Positions 1 to 5,424 of a stretch of 5,424 bases of DNA are shown here, one piece after another. The first letter of the stretch is position 1; every line of letters begins with the position of its first letter. The stretch comes from Candidatus Zhuqueibacterota bacterium 4484_188. Its GTDB lineage: Bacteria > Calditrichota > Calditrichia > RBG-13-44-9. Below the pieces are notes generated by a model. It had not been told where the DNA came from, ran no database searches, and worked only from the letters and a program-made list of their open reading frames with translations. The position numbers were made by a program, and so were the translations under genes. The stretch lies in NCBI GenBank assembly GCA_002049825.1, contig MVCZ01000176.1, positions 1-5,424 of the forward strand. Direction: 5' to 3'.

Positions 1-522
1 CGCCTGTTTTCCTTTCTAACCCCATTTCTGCAAAAAGCCGGGTACAATGTCTCTGACCGTGAGAAGACCCGCAAAATTATCCTGGCGGTTTACAAAAACA
101 TTTCTCGCGGTGAAGAGCTTCCGGAAAAAGCAGCTATCTTTTACCGGGACACCATCGAAATCAGCAACGCAAATGCCAGGGCAGTTTTAGCCAAATCCAC
201 TTCCCGAACCATCGAAATCAGCAACGCAAATGCCAGGGCAGTTTTAGCCAAATCCACTTCCCGAACCGTTGTGCAAACCTTTCTGGCAAAAATAAAACCG
301 CAGGAGTCGCTTGATCTGAATTCTTTCTCGGCAATCATGAAAGAAATTCAAAATGAAACCGGAATTAAAAAACAGAAAAAACAGGATTTGTGGATGCCCG
401 TCCGGGTGGCACTTACCGGGTACACCCATGGTCCGGAGTTGCCAATCGTGATTGAAGTTTTGGGGAAGGAGAAAATTCAAAATTTTGTAGAACAGGTGAT
501 TTCGAAGTTTTATTCCGATTGA
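1..522 (+). CDS. gltX: Glutamyl-tRNA synthetase, C-terminal part (5' end outside window)
   Basis: The frame is open from base 1 to a TGA at 520-522, giving 173 residues with no start in the window. It is the anticodon-binding, C-terminal helical region of a bacterial class I glutamyl-tRNA synthetase, a cytoplasmic enzyme that charges tRNA-Glu. The best evidence is residues 132-148, MPVRVALTGYTHGPELP, which matches the family signature 'mPlRvALTG...GPeLp' near the C-terminus, followed by the usual 'IEVLGKEKIQNFVEQ' tail. The Rossmann catalytic domain and the KMSKS-type loop would lie upstream of the window. Residues 51-88 consist of the 19-residue unit TIEISNANARAVLAKSTSR twice in a row, in frame, where homologues as I remember them have it once. 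The protein therefore seems to have 19 extra residues inside the helical domain. No clear hairpin terminator follows, although T-rich tracts occur at 566-577 and 597-604. Identity is secure; whether the duplicated form works is unknown. Confidence 0.9.
   Translation, partial: RLFSFLTPFLQKAGYNVSDREKTRKIILAVYKNISRGEELPEKAAIFYRDTIEISNANARAVLAKSTSRTIEISNANARAVLAKSTSRTVVQTFLAKIKPQESLDLNSFSAIMKEIQNETGIKKQKKQDLWMPVRVALTGYTHGPELPIVIEVLGKEKIQNFVEQVISKFYSD
151..267 (+). repeat. Exact 57-bp tandem duplication inside gltX
   Basis: Bases 151-210 recur without a mismatch at 208-267, so the period is 57 bp (19 codons) with about 2.05 copies. The shared boundary triplet is ACC at 151, 208 and 265. The period is a multiple of three, so the reading frame is kept and one 19-residue block is repeated. 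Perfect identity, including at synonymous positions, points to a very recent duplication or an assembly error, not to an old protein repeat. Confidence 0.95.
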
Positions 523-579
523 TTTTTAATCTCAAGGTTGGGAATGCAGAATTGACCGGCGATCATTTTATTTTTTTAA

Positions 580-655
580 ACTCACCCCTTTAGTCCTTTT
601 TTTTACCCGGAGAGGGGAAAGCGCCTGCCTACCGGCAGCGTCAGGCAGGGGGGGA
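580..655. repeat. Degenerate palindromic intergenic element (candidate dispersed repeat)
   Basis: The arms CCTGCCT (624-630) and AGGCAGG (643-649) form a 7-bp inverted repeat around a 12-base centre. A competing smaller hairpin pairs CTGCC (625-629) with GGCAG (634-638). The flanks are a C-rich block with CACCCCT at 583-589 and G-rich blocks with GAGAGGGG at 610-617 and seven G at 648-654. CCTGCC...GGCAGG palindromes between genes are common as dispersed repeats in many uncultured bacteria. Assignment to such a family is inference, because only one copy is present here. It is too far from gltX, and lacks a T-tract after the stem, to be a convincing terminator. Confidence 0.4.
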
Positions 656-769
656 ATTCATGATGATTTAGAGTAAAAGAAAATTTATGCGTACTTGCTC
701 AGTAATCACATTTTTACAATTAGTTAGACAGACCATCTAAAAGGGTATCATTACTCTTTACTAATTATT

Positions 770-797
770 TTGCCTTAAATCATTTTGCTAATAAAAT
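770..797 (+). promoter_or_regulatory. Candidate sigma70-type promoter for ddl
   Basis: TTGCCT at 770-775 and TAAAAT at 792-797 are separated by 16 bases. The -10 box has five of six consensus bases; the -35 box has four. Transcription would start near 804, leaving a leader of about 45 bases before the ddl start. AT-rich DNA offers alternatives, for example TTAGAC at 724-729 with TATCAT at 746-751 (16-base spacer), so this is tentative. Confidence 0.3.
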
Positions 798-837
798 ATT
801 TTGTAATGAAACGAGAAGATAGTGTGAATTTAAAAAT

Positions 838-843
838 AAGGAG
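838..843 (+). promoter_or_regulatory. Ribosome binding site deciding the ddl TTG start
   Basis: AAGGAG lies six bases before TTG at 850-852. This near-ideal Shine-Dalgarno site supports the TTG codon as the start. The nearby ATG at 806-808 is in another frame. Confidence 0.8.
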
Positions 844-849
844 CGCATT

Positions 850-1866
850 TTGCCGTTGAAAATTGCCGTATTGCTCGGCGGAACTTCTGCCGAACGAGAT
901 GTTTCCCTGGTAACCGGGCTGGAAATTTCCAAAGCTCTTTCTGAAAAAGGACACCAGGTAACCGCCATCGACTGCGCCTACGGTGCAAAGGTTTTGACCG
1001 ACTGGTCTGCCGATTCGAAAGAAATCATCCGGGTGGAACCATCGGAAATGGAAAGCCGGCAAACCACTCTGAATCGGAATATTTTCGAAACAATTCGCTA
1101 CATTTTAGACAACACCTTTGATGTGGTAGTTCTCGCCCTGCACGGTGGATACGGAGAAAACGGGCAGCTTCAGGCACTGCTCAAGTTAGCAAATATTCCC
1201 TTTACCGGCAGTGAAATGTTAGCCAGCGCCATGGGGATGGACAAACATGTCAGTAAATCCCTTTTCCGGCAAAGCGGTGTTCCGACCGCTCCCTGGGTCT
1301 TGCTGCGCCACCCGGAAAAATACCGGCAGGAACAGGTAAAACAATTCGGTTTACCGTTAGTGGTTAAGCCGAATGACCAGGGATCCACAGTGGGGCTGAG
1401 TATTGTTGATGAATTGCAAAAGATGCCCGAGGCAATTTCACTCGCTTTTCAACACAGCGATTCGGTGTTAATTGAAAAATTTATTCCCGGTCGGGAAATG
1501 ACCGTTGCCATTCTCAACGGAGAGGCGCTGCCGGTAATTGAAATCATTCCCGAGCACGGCATTTACGATTACGAATGCAAATACCAGACGGGGAAAAGTC
1601 AATATGTTGTTCCTGCTGAAATCTCGGAACAAACCAGCCGGGAGCTGCAGAATCTGGCACAGCGCGCTTATCACTCAATCAACTGCCGGCACTATTCCCG
1701 AATTGATTTCCGGGTAACTGATGAAAACGAAGCATTCTGCCTGGAAGTGAACACACTGCCGGGAATGACACCGACCAGCCTGGTTCCCAAAGCCGCTAAT
1801 GCAGTGGGAATTAACTTTTCCGATTTAATTGAAAGAATTGTTTTATTGGCGCTAAATTCAAAGTAA
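850..1866 (+). CDS. ddl: D-alanine--D-alanine ligase
   Basis: This 338-residue cytoplasmic ATP-grasp enzyme joins two D-alanines, using ATP, to make the dipeptide that MurF adds to UDP-MurNAc-tripeptide in peptidoglycan synthesis. The N-terminal domain begins KIAVLLGGTSAERDVSL, with the conserved Glu at 15 and an HGGYGENG loop at 98-105. The ATP-grasp part has VVKPNDQGSTVG (Lys173, Ser179), a VLIEKFIPG segment near 206-214, the omega loop YDYECKY with Lys244 and Tyr245, the metal-ligand region RIDF...CLEVNTLPGMT (Arg284, Asp286, Glu299, Asn301), and TSLVP with Ser310 and Leu311. From about residue 98 these line up with E. coli DdlB at a constant offset of 29 residues. The extra length falls before that, roughly at residues 42-85, so the protein lies between DdlB and DdlA in size. 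The Tyr in the omega loop is the D-Ala-D-Ala type, not the His form of VanA-like D-Ala-D-Lac ligases. The start is TTG with a strong Shine-Dalgarno site; ending TAA. It stands alone, apart from any mur/fts cluster in view. Confidence 0.95.
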   Translation: MPLKIAVLLGGTSAERDVSLVTGLEISKALSEKGHQVTAIDCAYGAKVLTDWSADSKEIIRVEPSEMESRQTTLNRNIFETIRYILDNTFDVVVLALHGGYGENGQLQALLKLANIPFTGSEMLASAMGMDKHVSKSLFRQSGVPTAPWVLLRHPEKYRQEQVKQFGLPLVVKPNDQGSTVGLSIVDELQKMPEAISLAFQHSDSVLIEKFIPGREMTVAILNGEALPVIEIIPEHGIYDYECKYQTGKSQYVVPAEISEQTSRELQNLAQRAYHSINCRHYSRIDFRVTDENEAFCLEVNTLPGMTPTSLVPKAANAVGINFSDLIERIVLLALNSK

Positions 1867-1955
1867 AAGGTGACCGGATTTCACCAACCAGCTTTGCATA
1901 GTTTCCGGTAAAAATCGGTCAGGTAATAAAGAAATGAACAGCACCGGGCTGTCAA
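1867..1955. other. Convergent gap between ddl and leuS
   Basis: This is an 89-base spacer between genes that face each other. A 5-bp stem GGTGA/TCACC (1869-1873 and 1881-1885) sits directly after the ddl stop but has no T-tract. The overlapping pairings ACCGGA/TCCGGT (1873-1878 and 1904-1909) and TGACCG/CGGTCA (1871-1876 and 1916-1921) could form alternatives. None is a convincing ddl terminator. Confidence 0.4.
1925..1952 (-). terminator. Candidate intrinsic terminator of leuS
   Basis: Read on the minus strand, ACAGC-CCGGT-GCTGT forms a 5-bp stem with a 5-base loop (1952-1938), starting three bases after the leuS TGA. It is followed by the T-rich tail TCATTTCTTTATT (1937-1925). Position and tail suit a terminator, but the stem is short and the tail is interrupted. 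Confidence 0.4.
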
Positions 1956-2933
1956 TCAATTTGCGACGATATTGACTACCTTATTAGGCACTACAATAAT
2001 TTTACGCACTGTTTTGCCCTCCAGCAGAGCAGGAATTCTTCCGGTTTCTAAAGCGGTCTCTTCTATCTCTTCCTGGGCTGCATCTTTGGGCATTTTCATT
2101 TGAGCGCGAACTTTCCCGTTAATTAGCACCCCGTAATTCACAACTTCTTCCACCATTGCTTTTTCGTCGATCTGCGGCCAGCTCTGCTGAAAAACACTGA
2201 ATTCATGACCGGTCCGTTCCCATAATTCTTCCGCAAGGTACGGAGCGAAAGGAGAAAGTATTACAATCAATTTTTCTAATACCATTTTCAGGAAATTTTT
2301 ATTCAACTCCCCGGCGGGTTTTTCCCCGGCATAACGGTATAAACCATTGACTAATTCCATGATGCGGCTAATAGCCGTGTTGAAGTGAAATCGTTCGGTG
2401 TCCTCGGTTACTCCTTTAAGAGAACGGTGCAGAATTTTGTAGAGTGTCTGCTCATCGACAGCTAAACCTGTCTCGGAAGAATCTCCCTCAAATACCCATA
2501 AATGTTTTTCGAAGAAACGCCAAATTCGGTTTAAAAAACGGTCCAGCGAGGCGATTCCCTCGTCACTCCAGGGACCACCCTTTTCAAACTCAAAACCGAA
2601 CATCAGGTAACAACGAAAGGCGTCGGAGCCGAATTTTTCCAGGAATTTATCCGGGTTTACCACATTCCCGCGGGATTTGCTCATGCGCATGCCGTCCGGT
2701 CCCAAAATCATTCCCTGGTGGCGCAGGGATGTAAATGGTTCCTGGAAATTAAAATGCCCCAGGTCGTGCAAAACCATGGTAATAAAACGGGCATACAACA
2801 AGTGCATGGTGGCATGTTCCGGGCCGCCCACGTACATGTCCACCGGACACCAGGCATTGGTTAATTCTTTGTCAAAAGGCTGGTCGGTTAAATCCGGCGA
2901 AAGGTAACGGGCAAAATACCAGGAGGAATCCAC
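1956..2933 (-). CDS. leuS: leuS fragment 2: KMSKS loop, anticodon-binding and C-terminal domains
   Basis: The open frame begins directly after an in-frame TAA (2936-2934). The GTG at 2933-2931 is the first codon of remaining LeuRS homology and probably not a real translation start, since it has no ribosome site. In order: SSWYFARY at 3-10; PVDMYVGGPEHATMHLLYARF at about 30-50, the conserved binding-core segment; QGMILG at 73-78; RMSKS at 83-87, the KMSKS loop with Arg in place of the first Lys; and GNVVNPD after it. A helical anticodon-binding domain spans roughly 100-250. The small C-terminal domain ends with VRKIIVVPNKVVNIVAN, a complete family terminus before TGA. Without fragment 1 in frame this piece lacks the HIGH motif and could not form a synthetase by itself. 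Confidence 0.85.
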   Translation of the reverse strand: MDSSWYFARYLSPDLTDQPFDKELTNAWCPVDMYVGGPEHATMHLLYARFITMVLHDLGHFNFQEPFTSLRHQGMILGPDGMRMSKSRGNVVNPDKFLEKFGSDAFRCYLMFGFEFEKGGPWSDEGIASLDRFLNRIWRFFEKHLWVFEGDSSETGLAVDEQTLYKILHRSLKGVTEDTERFHFNTAISRIMELVNGLYRYAGEKPAGELNKNFLKMVLEKLIVILSPFAPYLAEELWERTGHEFSVFQQSWPQIDEKAMVEEVVNYGVLINGKVRAQMKMPKDAAQEEIEETALETGRIPALLEGKTVRKIIVVPNKVVNIVAN

Positions 2934-4186
2934 TTATAATTCACTTTTCTTTTCCCGAACCCCTCGGCAGTCATCCAGTCGGAGATTTTCCCGATACCCT
3001 CTTTTGAGGGCAAACCGGTGAACTGACCGGAATTAATCATAATTCCCGGTTCAGTATAGGCTTCGGAAAGCGGTACATCTTCATTGGTTCCGGGCTGTAA
3101 AATGACTTTCTTAACCGGCAAATGATATTTAGTAGCGAATTCGAAATCCCGTTCATCGTGCCCCGGAACCGCCATCACCGCTCCGGTCCCGTAGGTTACC
3201 AACACGTAATCGGCAATCCAAATCGGTACGCGTTCGCCATTCACCGGGTTCACCGCGAAGGCGCCAGTAAAAACACCGGTTTTCTCACGAATAGTCGAAG
3301 TCCTTTCGATTTCGCTTTGGCGGCTGCTGATCTTGATGTACTCGTCTACCTGTTTCTTTTGCCCGGATGTAGTAATTTTTTCTACCAGCGGATGCTCCGG
3401 CGCCAAAACCATGTAAGTCACACCATACAATGTGTCCGGTCGGGTGGTGAAAACCCGGATGATTTCCTGCTCATCTGACTCCAATTTGAAATTAATTTCC
3501 ACACCGGTGCTTCTGCCAATCCAATTTTGCTGCATCAGCTTGGTTCGTTCGGGCCAGTCCAAATCTGCCAAACCGGCTAAAAGACGATCGGCATAATCGG
3601 TAATTTTAAAGAACCACTGGGTCAGGTTCTTTTTGATTACCAGGTGTCCACAACGCTCACACTCTCCATCGGACGTAACCTGTTCGTTGGCAAGCACAGT
3701 GTTGCATGAAGGGCACCAGTTAACCGGCGCCTTTGCCCGGTATGCCAGACCTGCTTTGTAGAGTTGTAAAAACACCCATTGGGTCCATTTATAATAGTCT
3801 TTGTGGCTGGTTATTACCTGCATATCCCAGTCATACATTGCACCCATGGCTTTTAATTGCTGACGGATTACCGAAATATTTTCCTCGGTAATATCATGGG
3901 GATGCCCGCCCGATTTGATGGCATAATTTTCTGCCGGTAATCCGAAGGAGTCAAATCCCATCGGTTCGAACACATTGTAACCGCGCAGGCGCCGAAACCG
4001 CGCCCAGGTATCGGTCGGTCCATAGTTAAACCAGTGACCCAGGTGCAGTTTGTCCGATGAAGGATAAATAAACATCACCAGGGTGTAACATTTGTTTTTA
4101 GTCTTCAATAGATCGGTTTTGTAGAGTTTGGCTTCATGCCACCTTTTCTGCCACTTGTTTTCAATTGCTTTGAATGGATAGCCCAT
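2888..4186 (-). CDS. leuS: leuS fragment 1: catalytic N-terminus, zinc module and CP1 editing domain
   Basis: The start is ATG at 4186-4184, giving MGYPFKAIENKWQKRW, the usual LeuRS opening; AGGAG lies six bases upstream. The frame also runs open to a GTG at 4228, but that codon is inside a stem-loop and has no ribosome site. Residues 48-51 are HLGH, the HIGH-type ATP-binding motif. Residues 77-90 match the MGFDSFGLPAENYAI region. Cys158, Cys161, Cys176 and Cys179 form a CxxC...CxxC zinc-type module. CP1 editing features are TTRPDT at 247-252, including the Thr that discriminates against leucine in E. coli, a threonine-containing TSTIREKTG stretch near 296-304, and GHDERD at 342-347 with its conserved Asp. 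Homology ends at Lys418. The last 14 residues (WIPPGIL... to a TAA at 2890-2888) are out-of-frame reading of the next part of the gene. Confidence 0.85.
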   Translation of the reverse strand: MGYPFKAIENKWQKRWHEAKLYKTDLLKTKNKCYTLVMFIYPSSDKLHLGHWFNYGPTDTWARFRRLRGYNVFEPMGFDSFGLPAENYAIKSGGHPHDITEENISVIRQQLKAMGAMYDWDMQVITSHKDYYKWTQWVFLQLYKAGLAYRAKAPVNWCPSCNTVLANEQVTSDGECERCGHLVIKKNLTQWFFKITDYADRLLAGLADLDWPERTKLMQQNWIGRSTGVEINFKLESDEQEIIRVFTTRPDTLYGVTYMVLAPEHPLVEKITTSGQKKQVDEYIKISSRQSEIERTSTIREKTGVFTGAFAVNPVNGERVPIWIADYVLVTYGTGAVMAVPGHDERDFEFATKYHLPVKKVILQPGTNEDVPLSEAYTEPGIMINSGQFTGLPSKEGIGKISDWMTAEGFGKRKVNYKWIPPGILPVTFRRI

Positions 4187-4192
4187 TTCCGG

Positions 4193-4197
4193 CTCCT
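4193..4197 (-). promoter_or_regulatory. Ribosome binding site fixing the leuS start
   Basis: On the minus strand AGGAG (4197-4193) is followed by six bases and then ATG at 4186. It selects this ATG over the GTG 42 bases further upstream in the same frame. Confidence 0.8.
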
Positions 4198-4221
4198 GTG
4201 GTTGATTTGCCAAATAAGGTG

Positions 4222-4246
4222 AACCCACTGTAATGTCCAGTGGGTT
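4222..4246 (-). promoter_or_regulatory. Perfect 9-bp stem-loop between tRNA-Pro and leuS
   Basis: AACCCACTG and CAGTGGGTT pair perfectly around the 7-base loop GACATTA on the minus strand. The structure starts about nine bases after the tRNA 3' end and ends 35 bases before the leuS ATG. In the leuS direction the stem is followed by CACCTTATTTGG, without a run of T, so it is not a standard intrinsic terminator. It may be a processing or stabilising hairpin, or a leaky attenuator in a tRNA-leuS transcript. On the plus strand it runs into TTTT, but no plus-strand gene lies upstream to need terminating. Confidence 0.55.
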
Positions 4247-4255
4247 TTCAACGAG

Positions 4256-4330
<75 letters not shown>

Positions 4331-4344
4331 ATTTTACGGCGATA

Positions 4345-4373
4345 AATATAGCCAATCTGCAAAACCAATTCAA
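4345..4373 (-). promoter_or_regulatory. Sigma70-like promoter of tRNA-Pro (and probably leuS)
   Basis: On the minus strand TTGAAT (4373-4368) and TATATT (4350-4345) are separated by exactly 17 bases. The predicted start near 4338 leaves a leader of about eight bases before the mature tRNA 5' end at 4330. Box quality, ideal spacing and position make this the best promoter in the window. No separate promoter is apparent between the tRNA and leuS. Confidence 0.65.
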
Positions 4374-4620
4374 GCGTTTTAGGAGATTTAAAGAACAAGT
4401 CACTTTGAGTTACAAGATTGAATGAAACCCTCGTCAAGGCTGAAGCGAGCGTGAATATCTGCTTATTCTTTTTTGGGGTAATTCAGGCAAATTTCAGTTA
4501 ACCTGAGCCAAACTGGCTGCTTGCGGATAGTAGTTTCATTCTACGCAATATTCTATGCTCACCCGATTCACCATTCTATTTTTCTCCTTCGATATGTATA
4601 AAACTCAAAACTTCGAAATT
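4374..4620. other. Non-coding stretch between tRNA-Pro promoter and the nuclease-like gene
   Basis: I see no credible gene here. A 9-bp inverted repeat GAATGAAAC/GTTTCATTC (4420-4428 and 4533-4541) brackets about 104 bases. Inside it are a 5-bp hairpin AGCCA-AAC-TGGCT (4506-4518) and an AT-only stem GAATA/TATTC before six T (plus strand, about 4453-4474). A clear terminator for the minus-strand gene ending at 4621 is not visible. On the minus strand, AGGAG at 4588-4584 precedes an ATG opening a 12-codon frame (4574-4536) that I do not call as a gene. Confidence 0.5.
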
Positions 4621-5424
4621 TTAAATGAACAATTTTACCGGCGAATTATAACGTATATAATCCCGAAACACAATCCGAAAGTTTGATTTCAAATCCCGCT
4701 TACTGTTCATAATATAAATGAAATGGTTCAGTTCAAAAACCTGTCCCTTAATTTTATTAATCGGCATTTCTTTTAAGCTGCCGATGCCGTTTGCCTTAAT
4801 TAGTTCCTCTTCAAACATCAGGACAATCTTATCGCGCACTCTCAGATGCGTATCTACCAGGAAAACAGCAATATCGGGTAAAACATCACGCAGCCGATCG
4901 AGAAAGGTGGCAATTTCGGGATTATGAATTCCCTTTGGTGGCGCGGATTTAACTTCCACTAACAGCAGCTTTCCCAGCCAGTTGCCCAGCACATCGTAAT
5001 CGCCGCCGGTTTTGCTGCCCTGTAAACTGACATTGGTAATTACCGGTACAGAAAACTCCCGCTGCAAAACAGTGGCAACCAGCCATTCCAGGAAATCGCC
5101 GATCCGTAAATTTGTCGGGAAACGAAATCGAAAGCGATTCTCATTCTGCTGAACTAAGCCCAGGTTTTCAAACGTCTCTAGAATTTCACTAGTACTCGAC
5201 TGGGAAGCATAGTGCAGTAGTTGAGACAACTCTGCGCCTTCCGGGTGCAGCGACAGGTCATGGAAAATTAACCGCGCGGCATAGCGCTGCATTACCCGGT
5301 AAAATGCCCGGAATTTATCGGGTGCATCAATGTGCAGCTCTGCCGGCAACGATTTGACTGAAGTGTATTTAATCGAAGAATATCCCCGCCCGGAAAGCAG
5401 TTTCAACACTTCTGGCGGATGAGG
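4621..5424 (-). CDS. Uncharacterised protein with PD-(D/E)XK nuclease-like core, 5' end outside window
   Basis: The frame is open from the right edge to TAA at 4623-4621. The first possible start in view is GTG at 5409-5407, giving 262 residues, but it has no Shine-Dalgarno site and the frame continues upstream to the edge, so the real start is probably outside the window. Numbering from that GTG, residues 55-96 look like a winged-helix segment: ELSQLLHYAS, then SEILETFENLGLV, then basic NRFRFRF. Residues 104-155 fit the restriction-endonuclease-like fold: Glu108 in the helix GDFLEWL, then GGDYDVLG with Asp137 and Asp139, then LLLVEVKS with Glu152 and Lys154, i.e. E...D...ExK. A further strand, IAVFLVDTHLRVRDKIVLMF, follows at 180-199. 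No signal peptide or membrane segment is seen. I do not recognise the family. A DNA- or RNA-cleaving or binding role is inferred from the fold motif only, and the neighbours give no clue. Confidence 0.65.
   Translation of the reverse strand, partial: PHPPEVLKLLSGRGYSSIKYTSVKSLPAELHIDAPDKFRAFYRVMQRYAARLIFHDLSLHPEGAELSQLLHYASQSSTSEILETFENLGLVQQNENRFRFRFPTNLRIGDFLEWLVATVLQREFSVPVITNVSLQGSKTGGDYDVLGNWLGKLLLVEVKSAPPKGIHNPEIATFLDRLRDVLPDIAVFLVDTHLRVRDKIVLMFEEELIKANGIGSLKEMPINKIKGQVFELNHFIYIMNSKRDLKSNFRIVFRDYIRYNSPVKLFI

Larger units (their letters stand above)
523..849. other. Non-coding stretch between gltX and ddl
   Basis: I see no credible gene in these 327 bases. The first part holds T-rich tracts (566-577 and eight T at 597-604) but no good stem before either, so a gltX terminator is not clear. 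Bases 580-655 alternate C-rich and G-rich blocks around an imperfect palindrome, listed separately. The last 190 bases are AT-rich and hold a candidate ddl promoter, a 7-bp inverted repeat AATTAGT/ACTAATT (718-724 and 760-766) that may be chance, and the ddl ribosome binding site. Confidence 0.7.
1956..4186 (-). pseudogene. leuS: Leucyl-tRNA synthetase gene broken by an internal deletion and frame change
   Basis: Two adjacent minus-strand frames together make a bacterial leucyl-tRNA synthetase, the cytoplasmic class I enzyme that charges tRNA-Leu and edits mischarged products through its CP1 domain. The upstream frame is normal up to VNYK, with Lys418 encoded at 2935-2933. The downstream frame resumes at DSSWYFARY, from 2930. 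In intact homologues these two points are separated by roughly 80-100 residues: the highly conserved 'RDWL.SRQRYWG.PIP' strand and helix, a segment that often holds a CPKCG motif, and the 'TDTM' approach to the SSWYF motif. All of that is absent and the frame changes at the same spot. The intact parts sum to about 740 residues, against about 800-880 for the family. Missing catalytic-core sequence means even a frameshifted product should be inactive. Either the gene is dead with another copy elsewhere, or about 240-300 bases were lost in assembly. No transposon or long repeat marks the junction. Confidence 0.85.

Noticed and set aside
151..267. CRISPR-like or intergenic repeat array
   Set aside because: There are only two adjacent copies without spacers, in frame inside a coding sequence.
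850..1866. VanA-type D-Ala-D-Lac ligase (resistance gene)
   Set aside because: The omega loop has YDYECKY with Tyr, as in housekeeping D-Ala-D-Ala ligases, and no vanH or vanX homologue is next to it.
2888..2936. Programmed frameshift joining the two leuS halves
   Set aside because: A shift could join the frames but cannot supply the missing conserved catalytic segment, and no slippery site with a following structure is evident in the overlap.
3122..3478. Plus-strand frame of 118 codons opposite leuS
   Set aside because: It is a shadow of the LeuRS editing-domain coding strand, without a ribosome site or recognisable protein features.
4187..4228. GTG at 4228 as the leuS start, adding 14 residues
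   Set aside because: It lies in the stem-loop and has no ribosome site, while ATG at 4186 has AGGAG at ideal spacing and gives the usual LeuRS N-terminus.
4187..4255. T-box or leucine-responsive leader before leuS
   Set aside because: The gap is only 69 bases, with one simple hairpin. It has no room for a T-box stem I and antiterminator, and no leucine-codon leader peptide.
4536..4574. Minus-strand 12-codon frame with an AGGAG upstream
   Set aside because: It is too short to distinguish from chance, the spacing is slightly long at nine bases, and nothing in the peptide suggests a leader function.

Overview
The window is bacterial chromosomal DNA of moderate GC content. The evidence is a bacterial-type leucyl-tRNA synthetase and D-Ala-D-Ala ligase, good Shine-Dalgarno sites (AAGGAG before ddl, AGGAG before leuS) and a sigma70-like promoter before a tRNA gene. 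The tRNA has no encoded CCA, so the host needs a CCA-adding enzyme. The sequence gives no firm phylum. My impression is an uncultured Gram-negative lineage of the FCB/KSB1/Calditrichota kind, held with low confidence.

Layout from left to right. Bases 1-522 (+) are the 3' end of glutamyl-tRNA synthetase (gltX), which carries an exact in-frame 57-bp tandem duplication. Bases 523-849 are non-coding and hold a degenerate palindromic element and a candidate ddl promoter. Bases 850-1866 (+) are a complete, well-conserved D-alanine--D-alanine ligase (ddl) starting at TTG. A short convergent gap follows. Bases 1956-4186 (-) are leucyl-tRNA synthetase (leuS), broken in the middle: about 80-100 codons of conserved sequence are missing at about 2934 and the frame changes there. 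A 9-bp stem-loop lies upstream of leuS, then tRNA-Pro(CGG) at 4256-4330 (-) with its own promoter. A non-coding stretch follows. The window ends in a minus-strand protein of unknown role (4621-5424, its start probably outside the window), with a PD-(D/E)XK nuclease-like core after a possible winged-helix segment.

The recognised genes are housekeeping: translation (gltX, leuS, tRNA-Pro) and peptidoglycan precursor synthesis (ddl). tRNA-Pro and leuS are probably one transcription unit. No mobile element, CRISPR array or defence cassette is visible. The notable points are the two separate lesions in two normally essential synthetase genes, which raise the question of sequence error versus real gene decay, and the uncharacterised nuclease-like protein at the right edge.
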